From: Amycolatopsis tucumanensis
GTDB taxonomy: Bacteria; Actinomycetota; Actinomycetes; Mycobacteriales; Pseudonocardiaceae
Reading direction: 5' to 3'
DNA length: 64,000 bases
NCBI RefSeq assembly: GCF_021654135.1
Contig: NZ_JAKGSD010000037.1
Span: 1 to 64,000, forward strand
The notes under the pieces were generated by a model, which saw nothing but the letters and a program-made list of their open reading frames with translations, was not told the origin of the DNA and ran no database searches. Positions 52,301 to 58,578 of this stretch are shown piece after piece. Each line of letters opens with the position of its first letter. The stretch's first letter is position 1. The translations under genes and the position numbers were made by a program.

Positions 52301-53218
52301 GGTCGGCCCGTAGGTGTTCCACACCTCGCGGCCCTCGACGGCGACCCGTTCGGCCAGCTCCGGCGGGCACGCCTCGCCGCCGAAGATGAGCAGCCGCACG
52401 TCCTCCAGTGCCTCGGCCGGCCACAACGCGGCCAGGGTCGGCACGGTGGACACGATCGTGATGCGCTGCGCGACCAGCCACGGCCCGAGGTCGACGCCGG
52501 TGCGCACGAGCGCACGCGGCGCGGGCACCAGGCACGCGCCGTGCCGCCAGGCCAGCCACATCTCCTCGCACGAGGCGTCGAAGGCGACCGACAGCCCGGC
52601 CAGCACGCGGTCACCGGGGCCGATGGGCTCCTCGGTGAGGAACAGCCGGGCCTCGGCGTCGACGAAGGCGGCCGCGGAACCGTGGCTGACCGCCACGCCC
52701 TTGGGCTTGCCCGTCGAACCGGAGGTGAAGATGATCCACGCGTCGTCGTCCGGCGCGGGCACGCCGGTTCGGCGGCCGGGCTCGGCGAGCATCGTCAGCC
52801 CGTCGTCCATCAGCACCGCGCACACGCCGGCCTCGCCGAACACCAGCTCGGCCCGCTCGTCCGGGTCGTCGGCGTCCACCGGCACGTAGGCCGCGCCCGC
52901 GGCGAGCACGCCCAGGATCGCGACGTAGAGGTCGGCGGTGCCGGAGGAGATCCGGACGCCGACGCGGTCGCCGCGGCCGACGCCCTCGGCGGCGAGCCGC
53001 CTGCCCAGCGCCTGCGCCTCCTCGGACAGCCTGCGGTAGCTCAGCACCCGCTCGCCGTCGTCGAGCGCCGCCGCGTTCGGGTGACGCACGGCGGTGTCCG
53101 CCAGCACGTCCAGCAGCGTGCGCCGCGCCGCGGCCGGACCGCCGGGGAACAGGGCCCGCTCCGGGGTCAGCACCCCGGGCAGCGTCGGATCGAGAACGGG
53201 CGCGCCCATGGAGTTCAC
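49349..53218 (-). CDS. Pls/PosA-type peptide synthetase (adenylation, carrier, six TM, three tandem C-terminal domains)
   Basis: 1289 residues. Order: adenylation domain (about 35-500) with FTSGSTGKPKG, NTYGPTEATV, YRSGDLV, GRADEQIKLGGRRIE and the TSGK lysine (K490); carrier domain with DFFTSGGGSL, phosphopantetheine Ser542; then three pairs of transmembrane helices (about 600-655, 845-915 and 1095-1160) alternating with three left-handed-helix/hexapeptide-like domains, e.g. IGAGARVGARSVLLPGARIG. This is the layout described for epsilon-poly-L-lysine synthetase. Pocket residues D214 A215 E218 S257 I278 G280 T302 V310 V311 K490 resemble the remembered lysine code DAESIGSVCK. No condensation or thioesterase domain. 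Coupled to the M1 peptidase. Confidence 0.9.
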   Translation of the reverse strand: MNSMGAPVLDPTLPGVLTPERALFPGGPAAARRTLLDVLADTAVRHPNAAALDDGERVLSYRRLSEEAQALGRRLAAEGVGRGDRVGVRISSGTADLYVAILGVLAAGAAYVPVDADDPDERAELVFGEAGVCAVLMDDGLTMLAEPGRRTGVPAPDDDAWIIFTSGSTGKPKGVAVSHGSAAAFVDAEARLFLTEEPIGPGDRVLAGLSVAFDASCEEMWLAWRHGACLVPAPRALVRTGVDLGPWLVAQRITIVSTVPTLAALWPAEALEDVRLLIFGGEACPPELAERVAVEGREVWNTYGPTEATVVACAAPLTGEGPVRIGLPLAGWDLVVVDAAGEPVAMGESGELVIGGAGLARYLDPVKDAEKFAPLPALGWERAYRSGDLVRAEPAGLVFLGRADEQIKLGGRRIELGEVDAALQALPGVAGAAAAIRTTKAGNQVLVGYVVPQGEFDTDGASAQLREKLPAALVPLLAVVDDLPTRTSGKVDRAALPWPLATVDSAAALTATESWLAEGWAEILGVPVTDPGADFFTSGGGSLTAAQLVARIRTRHPRVSVADLYRHPKLGQLAALLDGLDGETERRRDVRPVPRRAGAAQAVLGLPVLALTGLRWLTALAALSTVLSTAGVAWAPSVPWWSLALAWLVLFSPPGRIAIAAGGARLLLRGVRPGAHPRGGRVHLRLWAAERLAEATGAAGISGASWMTLYARALGAKVGKDVDLHTPPPVTGLLKLGRAAAVEPEVDLSGHWVDGDVVHIGKIRIGAGARVGARSVLLPGARIGKGAEIAAGSTVLGAVPAGQRWAGSPARRDGKGALRWPSSRPPRSRFWAFAYGAASFVLGLFPVLAAVPGLLVLGAAVAGTTTIGAALRAALLAVPVATVAAFGTYALLVLVSVRLLGLGLHEGYHPVHGRIAWQVWATERLMDLARQVLFPLYASLFTPVWLRLLGAKVGRGAEVSTVLAVPRMTQVDDGAFLADDTMVATYELGHGWLHVAPTRIGKQAFLGNSGMAAAGRAVPKRGLVGVLSSAPRKAKKGSSYLGMPPMPLRRAVEAADSSRTFAPPPRLKAARAAVELCRIVPVMCAVALAVLVLAALAAVWSAAGLLVAAVAAPVVLVVAGLVAGAVTTAVKWALTGRFRAVDHPLWSSFVWRTELADTFVETLAVPWLVSWSAGTPLLPCWLRTMGAKIGRGVWLETYWLPETDLVRLGDGATVNRGCVVQTHLFHDRIMRMSEVTVAEGATVGPHGIVLPGASVGARTTVGPGSLVTRGDAVPADSRWLGNPIAAWRA

Positions 53219-53350
53219 CTTCCGCCAGCGTTCGGGCCGGAACTCGCGAAAAGTGTGAGGCGCCCGCGCGGGACGATCACTCTACCCGAGGTGAACGGCA
53301 GGTGGCCGGGCGGTCTCACCGGGGTGTCGCCGCCGTCACACCTCGTTGCG

Positions 53351-54775
53351 TCACTTGCCCTTCTTGCCGGGCCGCGGCTTCTTTTCCCGCACCCGCACGT
53401 TGATGCGCACCGGGCTGCCCGCGAAACCGAAGCGCTCGCGGAACTTCCGCTCGATGAAGCGGCGGTACCCGGCCTCGAGGAACCCGGTGGTGAACAGCAC
53501 CAGCGTCGGCGGGCGGATGCCGGCCTGGGTCGCGAACAGCACCTTGGGCTGCTTGCCGCCGCGCACCGGCGGCGGGGTGGCCGCGATCAGCTCGGACAGC
53601 CACGAGTTCAGCTGCCCGGTCGGGACCCGCTGGTCCCACGAGGCGAGCGCGGTCCGCAGCGCCGGCGCGAGCTTGCGCACCGAACGCCCGGTGAGCGCGG
53701 AGATGTTGACCCGCTCGGCCCAGGTGACGCGCACCAGGCCGCGGTCGAGCTCCTTCTCCAGCTGGTGGCGGCGGTCCTCGTCGACGAGGTCCCACTTGTT
53801 CAGCGCCAGCACGCACGCGCGGCCGGACTCCACGACCGACGTCAGCACGCGCAGGTCCTGTTCGGACAGCGGCTCGCTGGCGTCCAGCAGGACGATGACG
53901 ACCTCGGAGGAGTCGATGGCGGCCTTGGTGCGCAGCGACGCGTAGTACTCGGTGCCGCTCGCGGTGTGCACCCGCTTGCGCAGGCCCGCGGTGTCGACGA
54001 ACCGCCACACCTGGCCGTCCAGCTCCACCAGCGAGTCGACCGGGTCGACCGTGGTGCCCGCGACCGAGTCCACGACGGACCGCTGCTCGCCGGTGAGCTT
54101 GTTGAGCAGGCTGGACTTGCCCACGTTCGGCTTGCCCACCAGCGCGACGCGGCGCGGCCCGGCGACGGCCTCGCGCTCGCGCGGGGCCTCGGGCAGCACC
54201 TTGATGATCGCGTCGAGCAGGTCGCCCGAGCTGCGGCCGTGCAGGGCGCTCACCGCGTGCGGCTCGCCGAGGCCGAGCGACCACAGCGAGGCCACGTCGG
54301 CCAGCAACCGCTCGTCGTCGACCTTGTTGGCCGCCAGCAACACCGGCCGCTTCGACCGGCGCAGCACCTTCGCCACGGCCTCGTCGGTCGCGGTCGCGCC
54401 GACCGAGGCGTCCACCACGACCAGCACCGCGTCCGCGGTGTTCATCGCCAGCTCGGCCTGCGCCGCGACCGCGGCCTGCAGCCCGGTCGCGCTCGGCTCC
54501 CAGCCGCCCGTGTCGACCACCGTGAACCGGCGGCCGGACCACTGCGCGTCGTAGGCCACCCTGTCCCGGGTCACGCCGGGCGTGTCCTGCACGACCGCCT
54601 CGCGGCGGCCGAGGATCCGGTTCACCAGGGTGGACTTGCCCACGTTCGGGCGCCCGACGACGGCCAGCACGGGCTGGCTCAGCTCGGCTTCCTCCTCGGA
54701 CGCCGCGTCGTCGGCCTGGCTGTCGAGCGCGGTGAACTCCGCCTCGTCCGACCAGGTCCCGTCAAGCTCCGTCAT
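53351..54775 (-). CDS. der: Ribosome-assembly GTPase Der (EngA)
   Basis: 474 residues with the double GTPase layout unique to Der: first G domain VGRPNVGKST, DTGG, NKVD; second VGKPNVGKSS, DTAG, NKWD, followed by the KH-like C-terminal domain ending in basic VREKKPRPGKKGK. It acts in 50S subunit maturation. The acidic 30-residue N-terminal extension (MTELDGTWSDEAEFTALD and on) is common in actinomycetes. The ATG overlaps the acyltransferase stop as ATGA. Confidence 0.97.
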   Translation of the reverse strand: MTELDGTWSDEAEFTALDSQADDAASEEEAELSQPVLAVVGRPNVGKSTLVNRILGRREAVVQDTPGVTRDRVAYDAQWSGRRFTVVDTGGWEPSATGLQAAVAAQAELAMNTADAVLVVVDASVGATATDEAVAKVLRRSKRPVLLAANKVDDERLLADVASLWSLGLGEPHAVSALHGRSSGDLLDAIIKVLPEAPREREAVAGPRRVALVGKPNVGKSSLLNKLTGEQRSVVDSVAGTTVDPVDSLVELDGQVWRFVDTAGLRKRVHTASGTEYYASLRTKAAIDSSEVVIVLLDASEPLSEQDLRVLTSVVESGRACVLALNKWDLVDEDRRHQLEKELDRGLVRVTWAERVNISALTGRSVRKLAPALRTALASWDQRVPTGQLNSWLSELIAATPPPVRGGKQPKVLFATQAGIRPPTLVLFTTGFLEAGYRRFIERKFRERFGFAGSPVRINVRVREKKPRPGKKGK

Positions 54776-55449
54776 AACTCCGCTTTCTTCCCGCGCACGG
54801 GCTCGCCCTGCGCTGCACGCCATTCGTCGAGGGTGCGGACCAGGCCCGCGAGTTCGTCCCGCAGCCGCCCGGTCGCCTCGTCCAGCCCGGCCCGGCCGCG
54901 GCCGACCTCGAGCGTGAACGGCTCACCCACCAGGATGTCGACCCGGGGCCGGAACCGCCGCCCGCTGCCCGCGGGACGCCGCGTCCCGCGCACCGCGATC
55001 GGCAGGACCACCGCGCCGGAGGCCCGGACCAGCCAGGCCGCGCCGCGCTCGGCGCTGGTGACATCGCCCTCGCCGCGGGTCCCCTCCGGGAACACCGCGA
55101 CGACTCCGCCGCCCTTGAGCACGTTCGCCGTGGTCAGCAGGGGCGCCCGGTCGGGCTCACCCCGGCGCACCGGCACCTGGCCGATGCGCCGGAGGAACCA
55201 CCCGACCGCCCCGGTGAACATCTCCTCCTTGACGAGGAACACCGAACGGCGCGGCAACATTCCGAAGATGATCTGCGGCTCGACCATCGAGCTGTGGTTG
55301 GCCACCACCAGCACCGGCCCGGTCTTGGGCACCCGCTCCAGCCCGCGGATCCGCAGCCGGTAGGCCGGCTTGAACAGGTGCGTCCCGACGAACCGGGCGG
55401 CGTCGTGCAGCCGGGCCGACGCGCCGTCCGGCAGACCGGCAGGGCTCAC
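54772..55449 (-). CDS. PlsC-family lysophospholipid acyltransferase
   Basis: 225 residues, one acyltransferase domain. Motif I is ANHSSMVEP: the catalytic His52 is followed four residues later by Glu57, where the family usually has Asp (HX4D). Motif III VFPEGTRGEGD is normal, and the C-terminal VLPIAVRGTRRP is typical. Located between cmk and der with four-base overlaps at both ends (GTGA at 55446-55449, ATGA at 54772-54775), an arrangement seen in actinobacteria. It probably acylates lysophosphatidic acid or another lipid at the membrane. Confidence 0.88.
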   Translation of the reverse strand: MSPAGLPDGASARLHDAARFVGTHLFKPAYRLRIRGLERVPKTGPVLVVANHSSMVEPQIIFGMLPRRSVFLVKEEMFTGAVGWFLRRIGQVPVRRGEPDRAPLLTTANVLKGGGVVAVFPEGTRGEGDVTSAERGAAWLVRASGAVVLPIAVRGTRRPAGSGRRFRPRVDILVGEPFTLEVGRGRAGLDEATGRLRDELAGLVRTLDEWRAAQGEPVRGKKAEL

Positions 55450-56168
55450 CGCGTGACCTGCGCGCACGTGCCCAGCAGCCCGCGCTGGCCGGCCAGCTCG
55501 GACAGGGCGACGAGCACCTGGTCGATGGACAGCTCGGTGGTGTCCAGGTGCACCGCGTCGTCGGCGGCCTTCAGCGGCGCGACCGCGCGCGTCGAGTCGA
55601 GCCGGTCCCGCCGGTCGACCGACGCCAGCGCCTCGGCCTGGCTGCTCTGCCGCCCGGCGGCGGTGTCCTGGGCGCTGCGGCGCGCGGCCCGCACCGCCGG
55701 GTCCGCGGTCAGGTAGACCTTGAGCGGGGCGTCCGGCGTGACGACGGTGCCGATGTCGCGGCCCTCGACGACGATGCCGCCGATCTCGTCCAGCACCTCG
55801 CCGATGATCCGCCGCTGCCGCGCGACCAGCAGCTCACGCACCTCGGGCACCGCCGAGACCGGCGACACCGCGTGGTTGACCTCGGCGCCGCGGATCTCGG
55901 CCGCCACGTCCTCGCCCGCCAGGTGGACGCTCGGCGCCGAGGGGTCGGTGCCGAGCGCGAAGTCGGTGGTCCGGGCCAGTTCGGCGACCGCGAGGCCGTC
56001 GGCCGGGTCGACGCCCGCGCGCAGCACGGCCAGCGTCACCACCCGGTACATCGCGCCGGTGTCGAGGTAGCCGGCCGACAGGCGCCCGGCGAGCTTGCGC
56101 GCCACCGTGGTCTTCCCGGTTCCCGAGGGTCCGTCCAGAGCGACCACGCCGCGTAGGGCTCCCGCCAC
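55446..56168 (-). CDS. cmk: Cytidylate kinase
   Basis: 240 residues. P-loop GPSGTGKTT near the N-terminus, TGAMYR, the long NMP-binding insert, VVEGRDIGTVVTPDAPLKVYLTA, and RDRLDSTRAVAPLKAADDAV near the end are diagnostic. It phosphorylates CMP and dCMP. GTG at 56168 (VAGALRGVVALDG) is preferred because GAGGAGAG lies 6 bases upstream; the frame is open further. The 3' end overlaps the acyltransferase start. In most actinobacteria rluB precedes cmk directly; here it does not. Confidence 0.95.
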   Translation of the reverse strand: MAGALRGVVALDGPSGTGKTTVARKLAGRLSAGYLDTGAMYRVVTLAVLRAGVDPADGLAVAELARTTDFALGTDPSAPSVHLAGEDVAAEIRGAEVNHAVSPVSAVPEVRELLVARQRRIIGEVLDEIGGIVVEGRDIGTVVTPDAPLKVYLTADPAVRAARRSAQDTAAGRQSSQAEALASVDRRDRLDSTRAVAPLKAADDAVHLDTTELSIDQVLVALSELAGQRGLLGTCAQVTR

Positions 56169-56261
56169 CGATGCTCTCCTCGCCGTCTCGATCGGTCCGT
56201 ACCTGCGGTTCTCCATTGTGCCTGGCCCACCCGGTGACGGCCGCACCGGTACCGTGGCGGT

Positions 56262-56744
56262 GTGAACGTGGAAGTAACGCCCCTACCGGGCATCGGTGTG
56301 CGGAAGGACTTCGCGACCCGGAACGGACGCCGCATCGGCGTGGTCACGCACCGGGACGGGCAGATCGAGCTGATCGTGTCCAAGTCCGACGACCCCGACG
56401 CGTGCCTGGCGTCCCTGCCCCTGACCGCCGACGAGGCCGGCGCGCTGGCCAACCTGCTCGGCGCCCCGCAACTGGTCGCGCAGCTCACCGAGGAGCACCG
56501 CGAGGTCCCCGGGATCAACACCAAGCAGCTGCCCATCAAGGCGAACTCCCCGTTCGACGGCCGCACCCTCGGCGACACGGCGATGCGCACCCGGACCGGC
56601 GTGTCCGTGGTCGCCGTCATGCGCGCCGGCCAGGTGCACCCTTCCCCCACCCCGGACTTCACGTTCACCGCCGGTGACGTGCTGGTCGCGGTCGGCACGT
56701 CGGAAGGCCTGGAGGGCGCCCTCAAGATCCTGAAGAACGGCTGA
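56262..56744 (+). CDS. TrkA-C-domain regulatory subunit of cation:proton antiporter (KhtT/CpaT-like)
   Basis: 160 residues. The C-terminal half is a TrkA-C (RCK-C) domain: IKANSPFDGRTLGDTAMRTRTGVSVVAVMR and then FTAGDVLVAVGTSEGLEGAL. The N-terminal half resembles KhtT. Such subunits gate a KhtU/KefB-type antiporter in response to nucleotides or divalent cations. The antiporter gene follows 4 bases after the stop. It is divergent from cmk, with a 93-base gap. GTG start at 56262. Confidence 0.88.
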   Translation: MNVEVTPLPGIGVRKDFATRNGRRIGVVTHRDGQIELIVSKSDDPDACLASLPLTADEAGALANLLGAPQLVAQLTEEHREVPGINTKQLPIKANSPFDGRTLGDTAMRTRTGVSVVAVMRAGQVHPSPTPDFTFTAGDVLVAVGTSEGLEGALKILKNG

Positions 56745-56748
56745 GCCC

Positions 56749-57948
56749 TTGGAGCACACCGCACTGGCCCTGATCGAACTCGGGGCCGTCTTCTTCGTGC
56801 TCGGCGTCCTGGGACGCCTCGCCGGGAAGATCGGCCTCTCCCCCATCCCGCTCTACCTCCTCGGCGGCCTGGCCTTCGGGCAGGGCGGACTGATCCCGCT
56901 CGGCGACATCGGCGACTTCACGCACCTGGCCAGCGAGATCGGCGTCGTGCTGCTGCTCTTGCTGCTGGGCCTGGAGTACTCCGCGGCCGAGCTGTTCACC
57001 GGGCTGAAACGCTCGTGGATGGCCGGCCTGCTGGACATCGTGCTCAACGCCGCGCCCGGCGCGGCGGTCGCGCTGCTGCTCGGCTGGGGCCCCATCGGCG
57101 CCATCGTGATGGCGGGCGTCACCTACATCTCCTCGTCCGGGATCATCGCGAAGGTCCTCGGCGACCTCGGCCGTCTCGGCAACCGGGAGACCCCGGTGGT
57201 GCTGTCGATCCTGGTGTTCGAGGACCTGGCGATGGCGCTGTACCTGCCGATCCTGACCGCGCTGCTGGGCGGGGTCAGCTTCCTCGGCGGCCTGGAGGCC
57301 GTCGGCATCTCGCTGCTGGTGATCACCGTCGTGCTGGTGATCGCGCTGAAGTACGGCCGGTACGTGTCGGCGATCGTGGACTCCGACGACCGCGAGGTGT
57401 TCCTGCTCAAGGTGCTCGGCGCGGCGCTGCTGGTGGCCGGCCTCGCGTCGGCGATGCAGGTGTCGGCCGCGGTCGGCGCGTTCCTGCTGGGCATCGCGAT
57501 CTCCGGCTCGACGGCCCACAACGCGACGCGGCTGCTGGAGCCGCTGCGGGACCTGTTCGCCGCGGTGTTCTTCGTGGTGTTCGGGCTGAACACGAACCCG
57601 GCGTCCATCCCGCCGGTGCTCGGCTGGGCCGTGCTGCTCGCGGTGGTGACCACCCTGACGAAGGTGGCGACCGGCTGGTGGGCCGCGCGGCGTCAGGGTG
57701 TCGGCAAGCTGGGCCGCGCCCGTGCCGGTGCCGCGCTGGTGGCGCGCGGTGAGTTCTCGATCGTCATCGCCGGGCTGGCCGTGTCGGCCGGCGCGGTGGT
57801 CGACGAGCTGGCCGCGCTCGCGACCGCGTACGTGCTGCTGATGGCGATCCTCGGCCCCATCGCGGCCCGCGTGGTCGAGCCGCTGGCGAAGGGCCTGCAG
57901 CGGCGCCGCGGGCACGGCCACGAGCCGGCGACCTCCCGCGCGGGCTGA
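56749..57948 (+). CDS. CPA2-family cation:proton antiporter (KhtU/KefB type)
   Basis: 399 residues with about thirteen helices. Family features: LSPIPLYLLGGLAFG in helix 2, LLLLLLGLEYSAAEL in the loop following, TYISSSGIIAKVLGDLGRL with the conserved discontinuous helix, LVFEDLAMALYLPIL containing the ion-binding Glu-Asp pair, and RGEFSIVIAGLAV. There is no TrkA-N domain in this protein, the regulatory subunit being the upstream gene. Likely K+ or NH4+ efflux in exchange for protons. TTG start at 56749, four bases after the regulatory gene stop. Confidence 0.9.
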   Translation: MEHTALALIELGAVFFVLGVLGRLAGKIGLSPIPLYLLGGLAFGQGGLIPLGDIGDFTHLASEIGVVLLLLLLGLEYSAAELFTGLKRSWMAGLLDIVLNAAPGAAVALLLGWGPIGAIVMAGVTYISSSGIIAKVLGDLGRLGNRETPVVLSILVFEDLAMALYLPILTALLGGVSFLGGLEAVGISLLVITVVLVIALKYGRYVSAIVDSDDREVFLLKVLGAALLVAGLASAMQVSAAVGAFLLGIAISGSTAHNATRLLEPLRDLFAAVFFVVFGLNTNPASIPPVLGWAVLLAVVTTLTKVATGWWAARRQGVGKLGRARAGAALVARGEFSIVIAGLAVSAGAVVDELAALATAYVLLMAILGPIAARVVEPLAKGLQRRRGHGHEPATSRAG

Positions 57949-57974
57949 TAGTCCCCGGGTCGGCGACAGTGTGG

Positions 57975-58221
57975 TCGCCGGCTCCCCTCAAGGCAGAACC
58001 GAGCGCACGGCTGGGTCCGCCCCGCCGGCGGCGCCCCTCAAGGCAGAACCGGGCGCAGCACCTCAGCCATCCGCCCCACCACTCCGTCGCCGGCAGCTCC
58101 CCTCAAGACAGAGCCGAGCGCACCGCCTGGTCCGTCCGCCCCGCCGGCGGCGCCCCTCAAGGCAGAACCGGGCGCAGCACCTCAGCCATCCGCCCCACCA
58201 CTCCGTCGCCGGCGGCTCCCC
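57975..58221. repeat. Tandem array of copies of the arsC-like gene 3' end
   Basis: The word CCCCTCAAG (complement of the TGA stop region) recurs at 57984, 58034, 58099, 58153 and 58218, the last being the gene itself. An exact 80-base direct repeat (58015-58094 and 58134-58213) gives a 119-base period. Read on the minus strand each unit encodes a variant of the protein's C-terminal tail ending in a stop: gene DDGTTVVGRTEEAVRSVLP; copies GDGVVGRMAEVLRPVLP (twice), GAPPAGRTDQAVRSALS and GGADPAVRSVLP. This fills nearly all of the 273-base gap to the antiporter gene. Confidence 0.9.
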
Positions 58222-58578
58222 TCAAGGCAGAACCGAGCGCACGGCCTCCTCCGTCCGCCCCACCACCGTCGTCCCGTCGTCGGCGGTGATGATCGGGCGC
58301 TGGATCAGCTTCGGGTGCTCCGCCAGCGCCGTCAGCCAGCGGTCCCTGGTCGCCTCGTCGCGCGGCCAGCTCTTGACGCCCAGCTCGGCGGCCTCCGGCT
58401 CCTGCAGGCGCGCGATGTCCCACGGGTCCAGGCCCAGCCGCTTGAGCACCGCGTCCAGCTCCGCCACCGTCGGCGGCTCCTCCAGGTACCTGCGCACCTC
58501 GTAGGACACCCCCGCCTCGTCCAGGATCGACAGCGCCGAGCGGCACTTCGAGCACCGCGGGTTGACCCAGATCTCCAC
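58222..58578 (-). CDS. ArsC/Spx-family thioredoxin-fold protein
   Basis: 118 residues, full length for the ArsC/YffB group. The N-terminal active site is NPRCSKCRSAL, a CxxC arrangement, followed by VSYEVRRYLEEPPTVAELDAVLKRLGL and a C-terminal LIQRPIITADDGTTVVGRT containing the conserved Arg-Pro. It may be a glutaredoxin-coupled arsenate reductase-like enzyme or a redox protein; no arsenical pump genes are nearby, so arsenate is not specifically supported. GTG at 58578 overlaps the recQ stop by one base. Its 3' end is duplicated several times downstream. Confidence 0.87.
   Translation of the reverse strand: MEIWVNPRCSKCRSALSILDEAGVSYEVRRYLEEPPTVAELDAVLKRLGLDPWDIARLQEPEAAELGVKSWPRDEATRDRWLTALAEHPKLIQRPIITADDGTTVVGRTEEAVRSVLP

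Noticed and set aside
49349..53218. Part of a larger nonribosomal peptide cluster
   Set aside because: No condensation, thioesterase, MbtH, transporter or tailoring genes adjoin it; the membrane architecture is that of a stand-alone Pls-type enzyme.
51170..55363. A very long rightward open frame opposite the Pls-like synthetase and der
   Set aside because: It is antisense to two clearly conserved proteins and is rich in Arg, His, Gln and Gly as expected for a shadow frame.
57975..58221. CRISPR-like array
   Set aside because: Units are 50-65 bases apart with related, not unique, spacers and derive from the adjacent gene's 3' end; no cas genes are present.
58222..58578. Arsenate resistance operon
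   Set aside because: No ArsB/Acr3, ArsR or ArsA gene is near; the CxxC protein is coupled to recQ instead.
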